Assembly (NCBI GenBank): GCA_945889625.1
Contig: CAMDCE010000023.1
Coordinates: 1 to 64,000, forward strand
Source: Asaia bogorensis
Lineage (GTDB): Bacteria; Pseudomonadota; Alphaproteobacteria; Reyranellales; Reyranellaceae
Direction: 5' to 3'
Length of the DNA stretch: 64,000 bases
The notes below the pieces were generated by a model, which saw nothing but the letters and a program-made list of their open reading frames with translations, was not told where the DNA came from and ran no database searches. The translations under genes were made by a program, and so were the position numbers. This document shows positions 60,047-64,000 of the stretch, piece after piece (position 1 is the stretch's first letter; every line of letters starts with the position of its first letter).

Positions 60047-61350
60047 CAGGAAGTCGCCTTGGCCAGAGCTTGCTCCAGATCGGCGATGATGTCGTCAGCC
60101 GTTTCGATGCCTATCGACAGGCGAACCACGTCGGGACCGGCGCCGGCGGCCACGCGCTGCTCGTCGGAGAGCTGGCGATGCGTCGTCGAGGCGGGATGGA
60201 TGATCAGGCTCTTGGCGTCGCCGATATTGGCGAGGTGGGAGAACAGCTCGACGCTGTCGACGACTTTCACGCCGACCTCGTAGCCGCCCTTGACGCCGAA
60301 GGTGAAGACCGAGCCCGCGCCCTTGGGCATATAGCGGCGGGCCAGCGCATGATACTTGTTGGTCGGCAAGCCGGCATAGTTCACCCAGGCGACCGCCGGA
60401 TGCTTCTCGAGATATTGCGCGACCTTCATGGCGTTGGCGCAGTGGCGTTCCATGCGCAACCCCAGCGTCTCGATGCCGAGCATGGTGAGCCAGGCATTGA
60501 ACGGAGCCTGGCTCGGCCCGAGGTCGCGCAATCCCACGGCATGGCTGTGGAAGGTGTAGGCCATGTCGCCGAATGTCTCGAAGAAGTTGAGGCCGTGGTA
60601 GGCGGGCTCGGGTCCGGCGAGGCTGGGGAACTTGCCGCCCCCATTCGTTCCTTTGACCGCCCAGTCGAACTTGCCCGAATCGATCACCGCGCCGCCCATC
60701 GAGGTGCCGGTACCGCTCAAGAACTTGGTGGTCGAGTGCACGATCAGGGTGGCGCCATAGTCGATCGGTTTGCACAGCCAGGGCGTGGCCAGCGTGTTGT
60801 CGACCAGCAGCGGCACGCGCGCATCGTCGGCGATCCTGGCGATCGCCTCGATGTCGCTGATGACGCCGCCCGGATTGGCCAGGCTCTCGATGAAGAAGGC
60901 CTTGGTGTTGGCCGTGACCGCGCGCTTGAAGTTCTCCGGATCGTCGGCATCGACGATGTGCGCCTTCCAGCCGAACTTCGGATAGGTGTTCCTCATCTGC
61001 TGCAGCGAGCCGCCATAGAGGCGCGAGGAGGCGACGATCTCCGCGCCCGGGCTCATCAACGAGAACAGCGCGAGCACCTGTGCTGCATGGCCGGACGAGG
61101 CGACGGTGCAGCCGCGACCGCCTTCCAGGGTCGCCAGCCGTGTCTCGAGGGCGGCGTTGGTCGGATTGGTCAGCCGCGAATAGATGAAGCCCACGGTCTG
61201 CAGGTTGAAGAGCGCTGCGGCGTGGTCGGCGTCCTCGAAGACATAGGCCGTGGTCTGATAGATCGGTTGGGCGCGGGCGCCGGTCGCAGGATCGGGCGCG
61301 GCGCCGGCATGCACCGACAGGGTATCGAAACCGTAGGTCTTGTTGCTCAT
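60046..61350 (-). CDS. metY: O-acetylhomoserine sulfhydrylase (MetY)
   Basis: About 434 residues from the ATG at 61350. It has the Cys/Met-metabolism PLP pattern: TLSVHAGAAPDPATGARAQP, GYSRLTNPTNAALE-type (IYSRLTNPTNAALETRLATL), and the PLP-Lys in VHSTTKFLSGTGTSMGGAVI. MetY makes homocysteine from O-acetylhomoserine and sulfide. It is coupled to the lactonase gene upstream by ATGA and to the Rieske gene downstream. Confidence 0.92.
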   Translation of the reverse strand: MSNKTYGFDTLSVHAGAAPDPATGARAQPIYQTTAYVFEDADHAAALFNLQTVGFIYSRLTNPTNAALETRLATLEGGRGCTVASSGHAAQVLALFSLMSPGAEIVASSRLYGGSLQQMRNTYPKFGWKAHIVDADDPENFKRAVTANTKAFFIESLANPGGVISDIEAIARIADDARVPLLVDNTLATPWLCKPIDYGATLIVHSTTKFLSGTGTSMGGAVIDSGKFDWAVKGTNGGGKFPSLAGPEPAYHGLNFFETFGDMAYTFHSHAVGLRDLGPSQAPFNAWLTMLGIETLGLRMERHCANAMKVAQYLEKHPAVAWVNYAGLPTNKYHALARRYMPKGAGSVFTFGVKGGYEVGVKVVDSVELFSHLANIGDAKSLIIHPASTTHRQLSDEQRVAAGAGPDVVRLSIGIETADDIIADLEQALAKATS

Positions 61351-62438
61351 GAGGAAGCTCCGCCGCTGAAGACGATACAGGCCGGACTGGCGACACTCAG
61401 CTTTCGTCCGGCCGGGCTCAATAGCCCATCTTGTTCGACCTTGTAGGTGACGATCGAGTGGCCGCCCTGGTTGGCGACGTAGAGGAAGCGCTGCGCCGGA
61501 TCGAAGGCGAAGAAGCGCGGGACGCTGCCCTTGGTCGGCACCCATTGCCGGGGCGACAACGTGCCCTTGGCGGGATCGACGGCGAACACGCCGATACTGT
61601 CGTGACCGCGGTTGGAGACGTAGACGTTGCGGCCGGCACGATCGATCGAGATTTCGGCGCCGGTGCTGTAACCGGTGAAGTCTGACGGCGTGGAGGGCAC
61701 GGTCTGCAGCGGCTTGAGCGCTCCGGTGGCGCGGTTCTGGCGGTAGGTGCTGATCGTCGAATCGAGCTCGTTGATGACGTAGGCCAGCGCTCGGCGCGGA
61801 TGGAAGTCGATGTGGCGCGGACCGGCGACGGGCCGCGCGGTGACCTCGCCGACATAGATCGCCAGGCAGCGCTTCCTGTCGAGCCGGTAGGCGATGACGC
61901 TGTCGGCGCCCTTGGTCGGCGCATAGAAGAACTTGCCCTGCGGATCGAGCGGGATGTGGTGCGGCCGCACGTTCTTCTGCTCGGTGCGGTGTGGTCCCAG
62001 CGTTCCCTTGACCGTGGTGAGCGTGGGGTAGGGGCCGAGCGAGCCGTCGCCGAAAACCGGCAGCACGGCGATCGAATCGGTGCCGTAGTTCAGCACGACC
62101 AGGAAGCGTCCGGTCGGATCGAACGCCAGATGAATGGGATTGTAGCCGCCGGTCGGTTGGCGATTGAGCACCGCCAGCCGGCCGGTGCGCGGATCGATCG
62201 TGTAGGAGGTCGCTTCGCTGCGATCGCCATGCACCGAATAGAGGCGTGTGCCTGCCCTGTTTATGGCGAGGAAGGACGGGTTCTCCAGTCCACCAAGAAG
62301 CTGCACATGGGTGAAGGCTCCGGTGCGGCGATCGACCTTGTAGACATTGATGCCCTTGCCTCGGCCGTGGCGTTCCGGCGTCGTGTAGCAGCCGACATAG
62401 GCGAAGAGCGGGCGGATCGTGCGGGATGTCTTCTTCAT
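61347..62438 (-). CDS. Beta-propeller lactonase-family protein
   Basis: A 363-residue protein of the 6-phosphogluconolactonase-like beta-propeller family, with repeated blade motifs such as NPSFLAINRAGTRLYSVHGD, NPIHLAFDPTGRFLVVLNYG and GPRHIDFHPRRALAYVINEL. It has no clear export signal. Members are muconate or phosphogluconate lactonases, or have unknown roles. Coupled to metY, it may be co-regulated rather than functionally tied. Confidence 0.88.
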   Translation of the reverse strand: MKKTSRTIRPLFAYVGCYTTPERHGRGKGINVYKVDRRTGAFTHVQLLGGLENPSFLAINRAGTRLYSVHGDRSEATSYTIDPRTGRLAVLNRQPTGGYNPIHLAFDPTGRFLVVLNYGTDSIAVLPVFGDGSLGPYPTLTTVKGTLGPHRTEQKNVRPHHIPLDPQGKFFYAPTKGADSVIAYRLDRKRCLAIYVGEVTARPVAGPRHIDFHPRRALAYVINELDSTISTYRQNRATGALKPLQTVPSTPSDFTGYSTGAEISIDRAGRNVYVSNRGHDSIGVFAVDPAKGTLSPRQWVPTKGSVPRFFAFDPAQRFLYVANQGGHSIVTYKVEQDGLLSPAGRKLSVASPACIVFSGGASS

Positions 62439-62478
62439 CCCGTGAGCATGCCGTCAGCCGCCGGGAATTGCGAGGGCG

Positions 62479-63858
62479 CTATCGCGCGATGACGACCCGC
62501 AGTCCGGGCTTGCCGTCGTCGAGCCGCAGCGACAGCCCGTGCAGGTTGGCGATGGCCTTGACCAGCGCGAGGCCAAGGCCGCTGCCGGCGGTCGTGCGGC
62601 TGCGGTCGAGGCGGTAGAAGCGGTCGAACACCTTGTCGCGCTCGGCTTCGGGAACGCCGGGGCCGTTGTCGGTCACTTCGGCCTCGAAGCCCGTCGCGGT
62701 CTTGCGCAAGGCCAGGCGAACCGACGTGCCGGCCGGCGTGTGGTGCAAGGCGTTCTCGACCAGGTTGGAGAACATCTGTGCCAGGAGCTGGCGGTCGCCG
62801 GTCAAGGTCACGCTGTCCGCGATCTCGATGTCGAGCTTGTGCTGGGAGTCCTCGGCCGCCGGCGCATAGGCGTCGCCGATGCTGCGGACGAGGGCGGAGA
62901 AATCGAGCTCGGCAAAGGCGCTCTTTTGTGCGCCGGCCTCGATCTGGGCGATACGCAGCAGGGCGGAGAAGATTTCCAGGAGCGAATCGGCCTCGGCGAT
63001 GGCGGCGTCGGTCGCGGCCGCATATTCACCCGTCGTTGTGGCGCGCTCGCGGGCGTCTTCCAGATGCTGGCGCAGGCGGTCGAGCGGCGTGCGCAGATCG
63101 TGGGCGATATCGTTGGAGACCTGGCGCAGCCCCTCCATGAGCTGCTGAATGCGGTCGAGCATGGCGTTGAGGCTGGTGACGAGCTGGTCGATCTCGTCGT
63201 TGGTGCCACGCACGGGAATGCGCGCCGAAAGATCGCCCTCCATGATAGCGCGGCTGGTGCGGGTGATGGCGTCGATGCGGCGCAGGAACTGTCCGCCGAG
63301 CAGCACGCCGCCGGCGATGGCGAGCAGAAGCGTGAGCCCACCGGCCCAGGCGAAGGCGCGCACGATGGCGCGCTGCATGTCGGACAGGCGATTGGCGTCC
63401 TGGGCGACCAGCAGGAACGAGCCGTCCGACAAAGTGAGACCGAAGCCGGTGAGCTTGGGGTGCTGCTCGCTTTCAGCCTCAGCGGCATTGGGCTCGGGGG
63501 CGAAATCGACGACACCGTTGACCGGCGGCATGCCCGGCAGGTTGCCGACCACGACGCGGCGGTTGGGCGCCTGCAGAAGGTAGAAGATCGGGCCGCGCGT
63601 GCGGAAGTTCATGCGCCGCGCGATCTGGTCGGCCAACCCGTTGAGGCCGCTGCGGCGATGGACCTCGGCGAGCTGCAGCGCTTCGGTGCGCAGGACGGCT
63701 GCCATGTCGGCCTGCATCGCCGCCGTCGCCGTCCAGTAGACGGTGGCGAACAGCGCGCCGGCCGAGAACACGAACAGCACGGCGTAGATCAGCGTCAGCC
63801 GGAAGCTGGCGGACCGCAGGATCCTAGTCAGGCGCGCGGATGACATATCCGTAACCAA
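62479..63858 (-). CDS. Sensor histidine kinase
   Basis: A 459-residue HAMP histidine kinase. A first helix near residue 20 (LTLIYAVLFVFSAGALFATV), a periplasmic domain of about 130 residues, and a second helix (GGLTLLLAIAGGVLLGGQFL) precede the HAMP region. The phosphoacceptor His is in SNDIAHDLRTPLDRLRQHLE, and the ATP lid has N, D and G motifs (NLVENALHHT, TDNGPGVPEAERD, GSGLGLALVKAIANLHG). The signal is unknown. Its response regulator is not within the window on this side. Confidence 0.92.
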   Translation of the reverse strand: MVTDMSSARLTRILRSASFRLTLIYAVLFVFSAGALFATVYWTATAAMQADMAAVLRTEALQLAEVHRRSGLNGLADQIARRMNFRTRGPIFYLLQAPNRRVVVGNLPGMPPVNGVVDFAPEPNAAEAESEQHPKLTGFGLTLSDGSFLLVAQDANRLSDMQRAIVRAFAWAGGLTLLLAIAGGVLLGGQFLRRIDAITRTSRAIMEGDLSARIPVRGTNDEIDQLVTSLNAMLDRIQQLMEGLRQVSNDIAHDLRTPLDRLRQHLEDARERATTTGEYAAATDAAIAEADSLLEIFSALLRIAQIEAGAQKSAFAELDFSALVRSIGDAYAPAAEDSQHKLDIEIADSVTLTGDRQLLAQMFSNLVENALHHTPAGTSVRLALRKTATGFEAEVTDNGPGVPEAERDKVFDRFYRLDRSRTTAGSGLGLALVKAIANLHGLSLRLDDGKPGLRVVIAR

Positions 63859-63993
63859 TGCGTTCGCCAGCGTCCGCCATAATCCGAATGGTTAACAAAG
63901 AGGCCGCTACGGCGCTGGCTTTTCCACCGCGTATGTTCGTATTCATTCGTGCAAAGCCGCCACGCGTTGGCGGGTAGGTTGGAGGGTAGGGCA

Positions 63994-64000
63994 ATGGCTC
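63994..64000 (+). other. Possible start of a CDS cut by the window edge
   Basis: ATGGCTC at the end follows the purine-rich ggagggtagggca, a plausible Shine-Dalgarno. Only two codons are visible, so no identity can be given. Confidence 0.3.

Noticed and set aside
61351-61420. SAM riboswitch ahead of metY
   Set aside because: metY overlaps the upstream lactonase gene by ATGA, so there is no leader for one.

Overview
The window is a dense, high-GC (roughly 65 percent by eye) bacterial chromosome segment with about 75 protein genes, one tRNA and no stretch over 300 bases without a gene or broken gene. Gene content and order point to an alphaproteobacterium: rpiB-glyA-nrdR-ribD-ribE-ribBA-ribH-nusB-thiL, then hppA, bamE, a ubiquinol-cytochrome c chaperone, yceD, rpmF, plsX, fabH, ihfA and a MerR regulator next to tRNA-Pro. 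HemB has an Asp-rich metal site and RibBA a decayed GTP cyclohydrolase II half, both common in that class. The many acyl-CoA enzymes, glutathione S-transferases and the liv transporter suggest a versatile, Reyranella- or Bradyrhizobium-like heterotroph; the genus is a guess.

Layout. 1-6.2 kb: NnrU, a MORN protein, two tandem TPR paralogues, an isochorismatase-family gene broken by a small palindromic element, a two-part chromate transporter with a CYTH-like protein, and a small lipoprotein. 6.3-17.8 kb: an aminotransferase with one in-frame stop, an ABC-2 exporter, MepA, CoA and dioxygenase enzymes, a penicillin-acylase-like Ntn hydrolase, a CaiB-type CoA transferase, a DMT exporter, a YheT-type hydrolase and a NUDIX protein. 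17.8-25.7 kb: hemB, a valine-degradation run (acyl-CoA dehydrogenase, 3-hydroxyisobutyryl-CoA hydrolase, mmsB), GSTs, MaoC and CorA. 25.7-30 kb: a TsdA-like dihaem cytochrome with a TauE exporter, glutaryl-CoA dehydrogenase, a membrane protein and an amidohydrolase.

30.0-33.6 kb, minus strand, is the most interesting region. A thioredoxin-reductase-like flavoprotein is followed 12 bases later by a gene that the ORF track cuts at a TGA. Read through that TGA as selenocysteine, it gives a 172-residue protein with a U-G-S-C motif. A hairpin with a G-U apical loop begins 5 nt after the TGA, with the loop G and U at positions 23 and 24. The gene is coupled by ATGA overlaps to two paralogous proteins that share an N-x-G-x-N-C motif. 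A 43-residue ORF and an inverted repeat lie at the head. I read this as a selenium-dependent redox operon.

33.7-39.1 kb is a complete liv branched-chain amino acid ABC operon with an extra membrane protein. 39.2-46.2 kb is the one-carbon, riboflavin and thiamine operon. 46.3-55.3 kb holds an MFS exporter, H+-pyrophosphatase and the envelope, ribosome and fatty-acid housekeeping block. 55.4-64 kb has small unknowns, an MFS remnant, tRNA-Pro(GGG), an intact MFS gene, a GST, a Rieske oxygenase, metY, a lactonase and a sensor kinase.

Two copies of one palindromic element (about 100 and 78 bp, flanked by TA) occur at 3.4 and 49.9 kb. Removing the first, with one TA, exactly restores the broken isochorismatase frame.
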